Notes under the pieces: generated by a model
Database searches by the model: none
The model's input: the letters and a program-made list of their open reading frames with translations, nothing else
What the model was told of the DNA's origin: nothing
Part shown: one piece after another, positions 16,992 through 26,564 of the stretch
How positions within the stretch are numbered: the first letter of the stretch is position 1
Layout: every line of letters begins with the position of its first letter
Position numbers and translations under genes: made by a program
Origin: Bifidobacterium stellenboschense
Lineage (GTDB): Bacteria > Actinomycetota > Actinomycetes > Actinomycetales > Bifidobacteriaceae
Assembly: GCF_000741785.1 (NCBI RefSeq)
Contig: NZ_JGZP01000028.1
Coordinates: 1 to 50,310, forward strand
Direction: 5' to 3'
DNA: 50,310 nucleotides

Positions 16992-17259
16992 GGGCATACG
17001 TGAACGCATGTGTGCCCAAAAGCGGCAGATGCAACAGCGCACATGTCTGTGTGAGAGAGGGGGTGGGTTGGTGCGCGGAAGGATTCGGAACGCCATTGCG
17101 TTTGTTGAATCCTGATCTGCGCGGCCCGGTTTGCGATTCGCGGCGCTTGCGGGTGACCAACGACAGAACGTGAACAACAATGCAAACGCGAAGAAGCGTT
17201 GCGTACACGCGAAGAAGCACTATTCAATATCAATACTCGATAACGAGTGGGGGAGAGTT

Positions 17260-20200
17260 ATGACCTTACATTTCACCTCGCAAGGATGGCGTAAGGCGGT
17301 GGCCATAGCCGCATCCGCAGCCACGATGGTTTCCATGTTCGCAGTAGGCGCCAGCGCGGCCACTGCCGCGGAGTCGGCCGACAAAGTAGTGGTGTCCCAG
17401 GTGGCCAACCAGGATGGCAAGGGATATCTGGAAGTGGACGGCAAGCCGTTCTTCATGCACGGCGTGCAGTTCTTCGGCGAATGGCAGATCTACGGCAGTG
17501 ATGCGGCGCCGATCCCGACTGATCAGAAGAATCCGATTCTGCCTCAGGACTGGTTGGAAAACGGTTTCGAGAAAACCAAGGCCGCAGGCTTCGACACAAT
17601 CCAGATCGAATTGGCATGGAACCAGATTCAGCCAACCTCCGAAGGCCAATATGACTGGACGCTGCTCGACAAGTACGTTCAGTGGGCCAAGAAATACGAT
17701 CTGAAGATCGATGTGGTCTGGTGGGGACTCAATGGATGCGGCGGCGGTATCCGCGAGAACACGGTGCATGGTTACATGGCCGACATCCCGGATTATCTCG
17801 AAGCGGACAAGTACTGGGGCTTCAAGAACAACGGTGGCGAGAATGAGGTGCCGTACCTGCCCAACGATTCCGACCCGACCCGCGCAGCCGATGCCGACTA
17901 CCTGTTCGGCGAGGAGCGCAAGGCCGTGACCGCCATGTTCAACCATCTCGCCAAAGTGGACACCACCCATCAGACCATCCTGTTCCAGATTTGGAACGAG
18001 CTGAACTGGAACGGTTGGAAGGACGGCCACAACAAGACGCAGAAGGACGAATGGCTGCGACTGGCCGATGAACTCGGCAAGGCCGTCAAGGACTCCGACT
18101 ACCAGGTTGCCACGCGTCTGAACTATCGCGGCAATTCCATTGACTCTCGTTCCGTGCTCGACAAGTACGAGAACATTGATTTCTCCGGTCCGGACGCCTA
18201 CACCACGAGCGTGTCGTCCATGGCGAACATCGTCAAGGACACCGCGGCCAAGTCCGATATCGCCTACATTCCGGAAACGTTCAGTGGCAAGAGCAACCCC
18301 ACTGAGATCACCGCCACGATTCTGGCCAACGGTGGATTTGTCGACTTCTGGCAGCTGAACGAATCGTGGGCCAGCAAGGACTATGCGTTGTACGGCGTGC
18401 CTGACGACGGATACGCCAAGTACACCGATTGGAAGCTCGGAACCATCCCCACCATGCCTGAACCGGCACAGAAGCTGGCGCGATTCAACAACTCCATCAA
18501 CAAGATGGGTGAGGAAATCGCGGTGGCGTTGCCGGAGAACATGGCTGCGTTCAATGCCGATACCGATAACGCAGTCAAGGGTTATCAGGGTACGAAGACC
18601 ATTGCCGGCAAGGATGTCACCTTCTCCAGCGGTGCGGATTCCGATGCCGTCGGTTTCGCGCTGCGAGACGCTGACACCGGTGCGTTCCTGCTGGCATCCA
18701 ACTCCACTGGTGCCTCGACGTTCAACCTCGGTGCCGGTGCCGTGGCATCCGTCGGGTCGTTCGATGACGACGGCAACTGGACCGGCGAACCCCGTGAGGT
18801 GGCGGCCGACGGCACGATTTCCATCGGTGAGGGCGAACTCATCCGCGTGATCGACACTTCGGCGCTGTCTGGGGCGCTGGACGCCGGAAAGTCGCTCAAG
18901 GAAGCCGATTACACGCCTGAATCATGGAAGACGTACGCTCAGGAGCGCAAGGACGCCGAACAGGTCCTAGCCGACCCGAACGCAACCCAGAACCAGCTGA
19001 ACGACGCTGCCAAGGCGCTCTCCGCTGCCCAGGACGCGCTCGTGCCGTCCGGCAAGCTGACGGTCGTCGACCCCGCCTCCCTGACGGTCATCGCCGGCAC
19101 CGCCGGCGACGCCATCCAAGGCAATGCCCCCAAGCAGGTGAACGTGCGCGCCAAAGCCTCGAACCCGGTGCGCAAGGACGTGACATGGAATTGGCAGAAC
19201 GTCGATACGTCGCCGCTGGCGAACGCAGGCGGGCGAGTCTCGGTTCCGGGTACCGTCGCCCTTGACGATGGCACCACGCTGGACGCGACGCTCACCGTGT
19301 ACGCCACGGCTGAGCACGAGACGAACATCGCCGGCTCCTATAAGAACATCTGGGACGACGGCCACGACAGCACCGACGTCGGGGCCACGTTCGACGGCAA
19401 TACGACGAACAAGGGCTACACCACCTGGAAGTCGAGCGGCTACTCGAACTTCTCCCTGCGCCCCGACTACGCCGACGCGCACAATATCTCCAAGGTGAAG
19501 GTCTACTTCTACAAGGACGGCGGCAGGGCCTCGTGGTCCAAGAACGTGTCGGTCAACGTATGGAGCGTGACGGACAACGCCTGGGTGCCGTTCGGCACGA
19601 CCGTGGACCTTTCGTCCTACACGCAGGACGGTGACGCCCCGGTGGCCGAGTTCACCGTGGACAAGCCCATCGAGGCCAAGGGGGTCGAAATCCACGGAGA
19701 CGCCGACAGCTATGTGTCCCTCTCCGAAGTCGAGATCTACGCGAAGGACGGCACTGCGCTGCCAGCGTCTGACGCCTCCCTGGCCGACCTGCGAGTTGAC
19801 GGTTCCAGCGTCGAAGGTTTCGACGCCGACAAGACCGGCTACGACGTGACCATCGCCCATGACGCCGAGTACCCGCTGGTGCAGGGACTCTCGCGCGACA
19901 CCGCTGCCAAGGTGACGATCGATCAGGCGTCCGAGGCGAACGGCGGCAAGGCCACGGTCGTCGTGACCCCGGCCGACGGCAACGCCGAGGCGGCGAAGAC
20001 CTACGCCGTGACGTTCGCCAGGGCGTCGAAGCCGGGCAACGGCGGCGACCCGACCGGTCCGACGGACCCGTCCAACCCGTCCAACCCGTCGAACCCGTCG
20101 AACCCTGACGGCAACGGCGGAAAGAACGGTGGCGCCGACCAGAACGCCGACGGCAAGAAGCGCGATGAGCTGTCGAGGACCGGCAGCGCCATCGCCATGG

Positions 20201-20274
20201 CGGCCGCGGCCATGATGGTCGCAGCAACGGCGGGCGTCGCCGCCCTCATGATCCGGCGCCGTTCCGGCAGGTGA
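17260..20274 (+). CDS. secreted, wall-anchored clan GH-A glycoside hydrolase (GH35/GH42-like)
   Basis: The 1004-residue protein has a signal peptide (cleavage after AATAA, about residue 38) and a TIM-barrel domain from YLEVDGKPFFMHGVQFFGEW. The acid/base candidate is Glu247 in FQIWNELNWNGW and the nucleophile candidate is Glu339 in YIPETFSG, 92 residues apart as usual in clan GH-A. Then follow a FIVAR-like helical segment (about 550-595), a bacterial Ig-like domain (about 605-690), a discoidin-type carbohydrate-binding domain (about 695-835), a cadherin-like sandwich, a PSNPSN linker, and a sortase tail with LSRTG, hydrophobic helix and RRRSGR. The catalytic part resembles DUF5597/GH35-type beta-galactosidases, so a beta-galactosidase-like action on extracellular glycans is inferred. 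Start chosen at 17260 behind GGGGGAGAG. Confidence 0.75.
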   Translation: MTLHFTSQGWRKAVAIAASAATMVSMFAVGASAATAAESADKVVVSQVANQDGKGYLEVDGKPFFMHGVQFFGEWQIYGSDAAPIPTDQKNPILPQDWLENGFEKTKAAGFDTIQIELAWNQIQPTSEGQYDWTLLDKYVQWAKKYDLKIDVVWWGLNGCGGGIRENTVHGYMADIPDYLEADKYWGFKNNGGENEVPYLPNDSDPTRAADADYLFGEERKAVTAMFNHLAKVDTTHQTILFQIWNELNWNGWKDGHNKTQKDEWLRLADELGKAVKDSDYQVATRLNYRGNSIDSRSVLDKYENIDFSGPDAYTTSVSSMANIVKDTAAKSDIAYIPETFSGKSNPTEITATILANGGFVDFWQLNESWASKDYALYGVPDDGYAKYTDWKLGTIPTMPEPAQKLARFNNSINKMGEEIAVALPENMAAFNADTDNAVKGYQGTKTIAGKDVTFSSGADSDAVGFALRDADTGAFLLASNSTGASTFNLGAGAVASVGSFDDDGNWTGEPREVAADGTISIGEGELIRVIDTSALSGALDAGKSLKEADYTPESWKTYAQERKDAEQVLADPNATQNQLNDAAKALSAAQDALVPSGKLTVVDPASLTVIAGTAGDAIQGNAPKQVNVRAKASNPVRKDVTWNWQNVDTSPLANAGGRVSVPGTVALDDGTTLDATLTVYATAEHETNIAGSYKNIWDDGHDSTDVGATFDGNTTNKGYTTWKSSGYSNFSLRPDYADAHNISKVKVYFYKDGGRASWSKNVSVNVWSVTDNAWVPFGTTVDLSSYTQDGDAPVAEFTVDKPIEAKGVEIHGDADSYVSLSEVEIYAKDGTALPASDASLADLRVDGSSVEGFDADKTGYDVTIAHDAEYPLVQGLSRDTAAKVTIDQASEANGGKATVVVTPADGNAEAAKTYAVTFARASKPGNGGDPTGPTDPSNPSNPSNPSNPDGNGGKNGGADQNADGKKRDELSRTGSAIAMAAAAMMVAATAGVAALMIRRRSGR

Positions 20275-20307
20275 CGGATAGCACCGTCCACGAACGGCAA
20301 CACCGGT

Positions 20308-20357
20308 GATGCGGCAGGGAATGACTCCGACTTGCCAATCCCTGCCGCATCTTTCTT
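20308..20357 (+). terminator. intrinsic terminator after the wall-anchored hydrolase
   Basis: A 13-bp perfect stem (GATGCGGCAGGGA) is followed by TTTCTT. Confidence 0.85.
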
Positions 20358-20435
20358 CACAATCGGGCTTCGTGTCATACGGCGCGTCCGCCTCTGTGCC
20401 GGGTACGTCCTGTGTGCGCGATGCCGATGCACAGA

Positions 20436-20447
20436 TAATACGTATGA
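20436..20447. promoter_or_regulatory. operator-like TAATACGTATGA upstream of GH43
   Basis: It matches the palindrome at 13293 in 11 of 12 positions and lies 33 bp upstream of the GH43 start, suggesting control by the same regulator. Confidence 0.55.
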
Positions 20448-20479
20448 CGTGCCAACGAAACGGAAAGGAACCATCCTTC

Positions 20480-21775
20480 ATGAGCTCTTCATATTCCCCG
20501 TCCCTCATCGTCAGCGGCGTCCCGTGGTTCGACGATCAAGGACGCACGGTCAACGCGCACGGCGGCTGCATCGTCGAGGACGACGGCGTCTACTATCTGT
20601 TCGGCGAATACAAGACCGATGACGAAAACCACTTCGCCGGATTCTCCTGCTACTCGTCGGTCAATCTGGTCGACTGGACCTTCAAGCGTCTTGTGCTGCG
20701 GCAGCAGGCCGACGGCCTGATGGGGCCGGGACGCATCGGAGAACGCGTGAAGGTCGTCAAATCACCGTCGACCGGCAAATACGTGATGTACATGCATTCG
20801 GACGACCTCGAATACCGCGATCCGCACATCTGCTACGCGGTGAGCGACACCATCGACGGCGAGTATGAATTCGTGGGCCCCGTCACCTATCAGGGCGAGC
20901 CGATCCACCGCTGGGATCTCGGCGTGTTTCAGGATGATGACGGTTCGGCGTACCTGCTGGTGCATGAAGGCGACATCTACCGCATGTCCGACGACAGGAC
21001 GTACGCCGAGGAGAAGATCGCCGACGAGATCGCCCTCGGCGGCGAGGCGCCGACGGTCGCCCATATCGGGGGGCGCTACTACATGCTGTTCTCCAATAAG
21101 ACCTCGTGGGACTGCAATGAGAACTACTGCCTTTCGGCACCATCGATGCACGGGCCTTGGTCCTATCAGGGCCTGTTCGCGCCCGAAGGCACGCAAACCT
21201 GCAATTCTCAGTCGTTGTTTGTGCTGAATGTGTCTGCGGCGGAACGTGTGGTGCCGATGTTCATGGGCGATCGCTGGTCGTATCCGCATCAGGCATCCGC
21301 CGCCACTTATGTTTGGCAGCCGCTGACCGTAGATGATCGCGGGCGATTGCGTATCGCCGAGTATTGGCCCTCATGGAATCCTCGAACCGGGCTGCCCGAG
21401 CAACTGGCGGGCGAGCGCATCCCGCTGGGCTTCCGGTCGAATGCGGCGGGGGATGAACTCAGCGTGCCGTTCCATGGAAGCCGGATTGCGCTCGAGGGGC
21501 GCGCCGACCCGTGGGGTTCGTATGCGCGCATCTCCATAGACCGGATTGCGGACGATGGAAAGCGTACGACGGTCGCAGATCCGATCTACGTGAGCTTCTA
21601 TGCGAAATCGCCGGATACCGCCTACCGGTATGTGTCTCCGCGGCTTCCCGAAGGCGACTATGTGCTTCGCGTGCAAGTGACCGGCGAGATTCCGCAGTGG
21701 GATGACAAAACCGGCCAGCGCTACGGCTCGGTCGGCGCGTTCGTGGATGTCTCCGCGGCCATCGTTATGCCGTGA
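20480..21775 (+). CDS. GH43 subfamily 24-like exo-beta-1,3-galactanase (cytoplasmic)
   Basis: The 431-residue protein lacks a signal peptide. Residues 1-300 form the five-bladed propeller: the opening DQGRTVNAHGGCIVEDDGVYYLFGEYK matches the NAHGG...YY.YGE signature of GH43_24, followed by DPHICYAVSDTIDGEYEF, HRWDLGVFQDDDGSAYLL and GEAPTVAHIGGRYYMLFS. Residues 300-431 look like a beta-sandwich. Known subfamily-24 enzymes remove galactose or beta-1,6-galacto-oligosaccharides from the beta-1,3-galactan backbone of arabinogalactan; members are reported to lack the usual Asp base. GGAAAGGAA precedes the chosen ATG. Cytoplasmic location suggests action on imported oligosaccharides. Confidence 0.7.
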   Translation: MSSSYSPSLIVSGVPWFDDQGRTVNAHGGCIVEDDGVYYLFGEYKTDDENHFAGFSCYSSVNLVDWTFKRLVLRQQADGLMGPGRIGERVKVVKSPSTGKYVMYMHSDDLEYRDPHICYAVSDTIDGEYEFVGPVTYQGEPIHRWDLGVFQDDDGSAYLLVHEGDIYRMSDDRTYAEEKIADEIALGGEAPTVAHIGGRYYMLFSNKTSWDCNENYCLSAPSMHGPWSYQGLFAPEGTQTCNSQSLFVLNVSAAERVVPMFMGDRWSYPHQASAATYVWQPLTVDDRGRLRIAEYWPSWNPRTGLPEQLAGERIPLGFRSNAAGDELSVPFHGSRIALEGRADPWGSYARISIDRIADDGKRTTVADPIYVSFYAKSPDTAYRYVSPRLPEGDYVLRVQVTGEIPQWDDKTGQRYGSVGAFVDVSAAIVMP

Positions 21776-21879
21776 CGGACAGCGGGCTTTTGGAAAAGCG
21801 TAGTGAAAGGAGATACAAGGCAAGAGATACACGAGTCAACAGACGGCATGCGACATTCCGTGAAAGGGGATTCGTAGAT

Positions 21880-21918
21880 ATGAAACAGCATGCAACAGTC
21901 AGGAACATCAGAGAGTAA
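21880..21918 (+). other. possible 12-codon upstream reading frame
   Basis: ATG at 21880 encodes MKQHATVRNIRE and ends in TAA; that stop overlaps the TAAGGAG ribosome site of the next gene. The peptide resembles the start of that gene's signal peptide (MKRHTTF). It could be a leader peptide or a duplicated remnant. Confidence 0.3.
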
Positions 21919-21933
21919 GGAGCAATGGAGATT

Positions 21934-24900
21934 ATGAAACGGCACACAACATTCGGGGCCAAAACCGTGGCCCTGTGCGTCGCGGCGTGCATGACGCTGA
22001 CGGCATTCGCCGGTGCCCAGACGGCAACTGCCGCAGAACCCAATGGAGGGGGCTTCGGCGCAGACGGTACAGGCCTCCGGCAAGAAAGTCGTTTCCAAAG
22101 TAGTCAAGAACAACGGGGGTAAAGGCTACTTGGAAGTGGACGGCAAGCCGTTCACCATGGTCGGCACGCAGTCGTTCGCCGAATGGCAGACCTTCGGCAA
22201 CGAGAACGAGATCTACGCCGACCAGAGCAATCGCATCCTGGACCAGGATTGGTTGGAGAACACCTTTGAAAAGGTGAAGATGGCCGGGTTCAACACCATC
22301 CAGATCGAGTTCATGTGGAACCAGATCGAAGCGAAGACCCCGGGCAACGGGCACGCCGATGACCCGGCGTATGACTGGACCTTGGTGGACAAATACATCG
22401 CATGGGCCAACAAATACGATCTGCGCATCGACTGGGTGTGGTTTGGCCCGCTCGGATGCACCGGCGCAGTGCTGCCGAACGACAAGACCAGCGCGGCCAC
22501 CGGAGGCGTCACCGAACACGGCTACATGACCAACGTGCCTGAATACCTCTGGGATCAAGGCAAATACTTCGGACGCGGCACCAGCGCCAAGGAGATGTCT
22601 CGTCCGTGGATTCCGGTTTCCGACACCGACACGAAGGACCCGAGCTATCCCCACCGCAAGGACGCCGCCTACATGTTCTCTCAGGAGCGCAAGGCCGTGC
22701 AGGCGTTGTTCGAGCATCTCGGGCAGGCCGATAAGAACGACCGCACGATCATGTTCCAAATCTGGAACGAGCCGAACTGGCACCCCGATTACAGCAAGAA
22801 CACGCATCTGGACATCATGCTCGATCTGGCAAACCAGATCGGCAAGGTCATCAAGGAATCCGACTATTCCGTGGCGACCCGTATGAACTACTCGGGAACC
22901 TGGCTCAGCGACGATGATGGGGACCCCGATTCGTACGACTACATCGACTTCTATGGTCCGGATTCGTACACCACCAGCGTCGAGACGATGGCGGAGATCG
23001 TGCGGGACACCGCTAAGAGGTCCGACCTCGCGTACATTCCGGAGACCTATAGCGGCAACGAGAACATCACGTCGATTCTTTCCACGATTCTCGTCAACGG
23101 CGGTTTCGTGGACTTCTGGCAGATCAATGATTCGTGGGCTCAGCCGAAGTACGCGCTGTGGGGCAACCGTGACCCCAACAAGGCCGAGTACAAGGAATGG
23201 AAGCTGGGCGTGCAGCCCGAGCCGACCAAGCAGGTGCTGAAGTTGCAAGGGTTCCTTCCCGCACTGCACAAGATGGACCAGCTCGTGGCCGTCGCGTTGC
23301 CGGAGAACATGGCCGCGTTCAACAACGAGACCGATGCCCCGCAGCAGTCGTATGCCCAGCAGAAGCGCCTGGGCAGCACGCTGGTGGGATACACCGCTGA
23401 TGACGCATCCGTGGGCATGGCGGTCTACAACGCCGACGACCACAGCTACAATCTCATCTCCGACACACAGGGCGAAGCGCGCTATCGTCTCGAAGGTCTG
23501 AGCCATGTCGAGGTTTCCGAGGGAAGCTACGACGCCAATGGTCAGTGGAAGGAAACGTCCAAGCCCGCAGTGGCCGAGGACGGCAGTTTCACCATCAAGC
23601 AGGGCCAGCTGATCCGCGTGGTCAGCAGCGATGAGCCGTTCGATTTCGACCATGCCGTGGACGCCGGTCTGGTCACCGTGAATTCCAACGATAAGCTGCC
23701 CGCGACGTTGCCTGTGGACGGCAAGGACACGCCGGTGACGTGGTTCGACTCCGCGAAGAACCACAGCCGTACGGCATGGGAACAGTTCTCCGCGCAGGGG
23801 TATGTCACGCAACCGACGGCCGAGGGCAAGCGTCGCGTGGTGAACGCCACGATCAACGTCGTGCCGGATGACCTGGTGTATTTCATCGATTCCGGCAGCT
23901 CCGCGGACAAGTCCAATGGCGCGGAATGGAAGTCGGTCGTGGCGGCGGTTCCCGGACTGTCCAACACGCAGGCTCCTGACCGTCAATCATCGGGTGAGAA
24001 TCAGTGGGGATACGTCGGCACCGTCGGCACGCACGATGGCGATGACAAGTGGGGCAGCGGCCTCTATGCCAATGGCAATGTGCCGTTGCAGTACCGAATC
24101 CCTCTGAAGAAGGGCACCTATCGGTTCACCTCCGGCATCAACGAATGGTGGGAGAACCGGTCCGCACGGGAGCAGGTCACCTATACCATCGATGGTGAGA
24201 CGAAGACGGTTTCCGGCAAGAGTTGGAGCCTGAAGAAGGGCGAACGCGCCACCGGTGACATCGTGGTGACGCTGCCCGAAGACACCACCGTCACCTATGA
24301 GGTGATCTCCCAGAACACGAAGGCGCCGAACATCGCATGGCTCGGCGTGTCCTCCACGCCCCGTCCGCTGGGATTGGTGGGTGCAGTCGCCGAACACGGC
24401 CAGTTGCCTGACCAAGTCGAGATCGATGGCACCAAGGTCCCGGTGGCATGGAACGACTCCGATGCCGCGCGCAGCGCCTACGCCACCTACACGGCAGTCG
24501 GCACCGCGACGATCGGCAGCGGTGCGGATGCCGAGAAGGTCCCGGTGACGGCGGACTTCGAGATCGTTCCCGACGGTCTGGTCTACTACATTGATTCCGG
24601 TGCGACGAGCGAACAGTCGAAGCAGTGGAAGCTGGTTAAGGATTCGCAGCCGGAGCTGTTGAACGCCGATGCGCCGGATCGACAGTCCACCGCCGAGGGC
24701 CAGTGGGGCTACATCAACACCACCGACAACGGCAAGCCTGATGTTGCGACCTACAACAAGGCGACCAGTGACGACAAGTGGGAAACCGGCCTGTATGCGG
24801 CTGACGGTGCGCATTCCGATGCGATTCGGTACCGGCTGCCGTTGAAGAAGGGACGGTACCACTTCACGGCCGGCGTGCGTGAATGGTGGGAGACCCGGTA

Positions 24901-25543
24901 TGTGGGCCCGCAGATCACGTACACCACCGCAGCCGGGGAGGAGAAGACCGTCTCCGCAGACAGCGTCATTACCACCAAGGGAGAGGATTACCTGCTGACG
25001 CTTGATGTGGACCTGCCTGAGGACGCGGTCGTGACGTACGCGAACGTCGCGGGCACCGGCGGCAAGAAGCCGCTGATCTCGTGGCTCGGTGTCAGCCAGA
25101 TTGCGGACAAGACGACGGATACGACTGCCCCGGTGTTCAAGGGTGTGGACGACGTGACCGTGGACTTCGGTGCTGCGTTCGACCCGTTGGCGGGCGTGAC
25201 CGCTTCCGATGATGTCGACGGTGACGTGACCTCCTCGATCACGGTGGAGGGCGCTGTGGACACCTCGAAGGCCGGCGATTACATGCTGACCTACACGGTG
25301 TCCGACAAGGCCGGCAACAAGGCCACCGCCACCCGTAAGGTGACGGTGAAGGCGAAGCCCGCGGTGACGCCGACTCCGGATACGACCAAGCCGGAGACGA
25401 AGCCCGAGACCAAGCCGAACGGCAAGAAGCCGGGTGCGGGTCTGTCGAAGACTGGTGCTTCGGTGACGGTCGCGGTGCTGGCCGTCGTGGCGCTGCTTGG
25501 CGGGGGTGCCGCGCTGACGGTGCTGCGTCGCCGCAACGCCTGA
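21934..25543 (+). CDS. secreted, wall-anchored clan GH-A glycoside hydrolase paralogue, frame interrupted
   Basis: The signal peptide (MKRHTTFGAKTVALCVAACM..., to TATAAEPNGG) is in one frame and ends out of frame at 22122. The rest, from GASAQTVQASGKKVVSKVV onward, is in the next frame and is open to 25543 (1176 residues from the ATG at 22013). Removing one G from the G5 run at 22048-22052 joins them perfectly. The TIM barrel resembles the protein at 17260 (YLEVDGKPF, then FQIWNEPNW with acid/base Glu and YIPETYSG with nucleophile Glu). Two related modules of about 220 residues follow, each with PDRQS...WGY and EWWE, then a DUF5011-like Ig domain, a TKPETKPET linker and a LSKTG sortase tail. 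Sequencing error, slippage switching or recent inactivation are all possible; codon use past the shift is normal. Confidence 0.75.
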
Positions 25544-25567
25544 TCCAATCCGGGCTGGTTCCGGTTC

Positions 25568-25610
25568 GTGCCGTGCCGCGTTCCTGACGCTCTTCAGGTG
25601 CGGCGCGGCA
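25568..25610 (+). terminator. hairpin after the second wall-anchored hydrolase (first)
   Basis: GTGCCG and GCCGC pair with GCGGC and CGGCAC around a 20-base loop, 25 bp past the stop codon. Confidence 0.55.
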
Positions 25611-25617
25611 CTTATGA

Positions 25618-25662
25618 CGAGGATGCCGTCGCTACTCCTTTTGGGGAGCGACGGCATCCTCG
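25618..25662 (+). terminator. hairpin after the second wall-anchored hydrolase (second)
   Basis: A 16-bp perfect stem (CGAGGATGCCGTCGCT) encloses a 13-base loop; there is no clear T run after it. Confidence 0.7.
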
Positions 25663-25797
25663 CTTCATGCAGTGGCATGGGCGCATGCCTTGCATGCAGA
25701 TTCATCAGTAAGATGTCTGATAATTCATCAATAGGGCGCGTAATGATGTGATGTCCGCGGCAAAGCGGACGCGCGAGTGATCGACGGAGGTTCGACG

Positions 25798-26403
25798 ATG
25801 CGATTCCTGTCACCCGATTCCGGACTCATGCGAGGCCTTGGCGACCTCGTCGACGCGATCTGGATCAACATCCTGATGCTGGTCACCAGCCTGCCGCTGG
25901 TCACGATCGGCGCCGCGCTGTCCGCGGGATTCGACACGGCGCGGCGGTCGCTGGCCGGCGAGGGCGGTGGCGTCACCCGCAACTATTTCCGTGCGTTCCG
26001 TGCGAACCTTGTCAAGGCGACCGCCCTGTGGCTGCCGTTCCTCGTCATCGGCGCCGGAGTCGCCTACTCGTGGATCGTGCTGCGGATCACGCCGCTGCTC
26101 GTGCCGAAGTTCGGCCTGACCGTGCTTTGGGTCATCGGCTTCGAATGGGCGTTCGCGCTGCAGTCGCGATTCGAGAACCCGGTCGGCCGGACCTTCGCCA
26201 ACGCGTACGTGTTCGGTGTGACCCGATTCGGCTACACGCTGTCGATGGTCGCGATCGACGCGGTGTGGATCGCCCTGCTCGTCGCCTGCTGGTTCTACCT
26301 GCCGCAGGGGCTGTTCCTGCTCGTCGTGATGGGGTACGGCACGGCGACGATGCTGCACGTGCCGGTGTTCGAGCGGGCGATGAAGGTGTATCTCTCTAGA
26401 TGA
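25798..26403 (+). CDS. DUF624 (YesL-like) membrane protein
   Basis: The 201-residue protein has five predicted membrane helices and the DUF624 pattern: LGDLVDAIWINILMLVTSLP with the glycine-alanine-rich GAALSAGFDTARR turn, and a short C-terminal FERAMKVYLSR. YesL-type proteins commonly sit next to carbohydrate ABC systems in Gram-positive bacteria; their function is unknown. CGGAGG precedes the ATG at 25798. It lies between the plant-glycan and maltodextrin loci and could belong to either. Confidence 0.82.
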   Translation: MRFLSPDSGLMRGLGDLVDAIWINILMLVTSLPLVTIGAALSAGFDTARRSLAGEGGGVTRNYFRAFRANLVKATALWLPFLVIGAGVAYSWIVLRITPLLVPKFGLTVLWVIGFEWAFALQSRFENPVGRTFANAYVFGVTRFGYTLSMVAIDAVWIALLVACWFYLPQGLFLLVVMGYGTATMLHVPVFERAMKVYLSR

Positions 26404-26496
26404 ATGACTACCCCTCAGACCCGCTTCACGGGCCAGCTCGTCCCGCAACTGCGGACGCGCTGCGCGCGCAGCTGACTGGCCCGCATGTCGGCTCGC

Positions 26497-26540
26497 ACGT
26501 TGCCTACAAACAGCATTGCTGTTTGTTTTCACGGCAACGT
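26497..26540. terminator. nested terminator hairpin between convergent genes
   Basis: The inner stem ACAAACAGC/GCTGTTTGT (26506-26526) is followed by TTTTC; an outer stem ACGTTGCC/GGCAACGT encloses it. It probably serves both the DUF624 gene and malQ, which converge here. Confidence 0.75.
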
Positions 26541-26564
26541 CCTGACAAGGGGAGCCGAGATGGG

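Noticed and set aside
26400..26564. Small protein gene after DUF624
   Set aside because: The frame runs over a terminator hairpin and into the antisense of malQ without a ribosome site.
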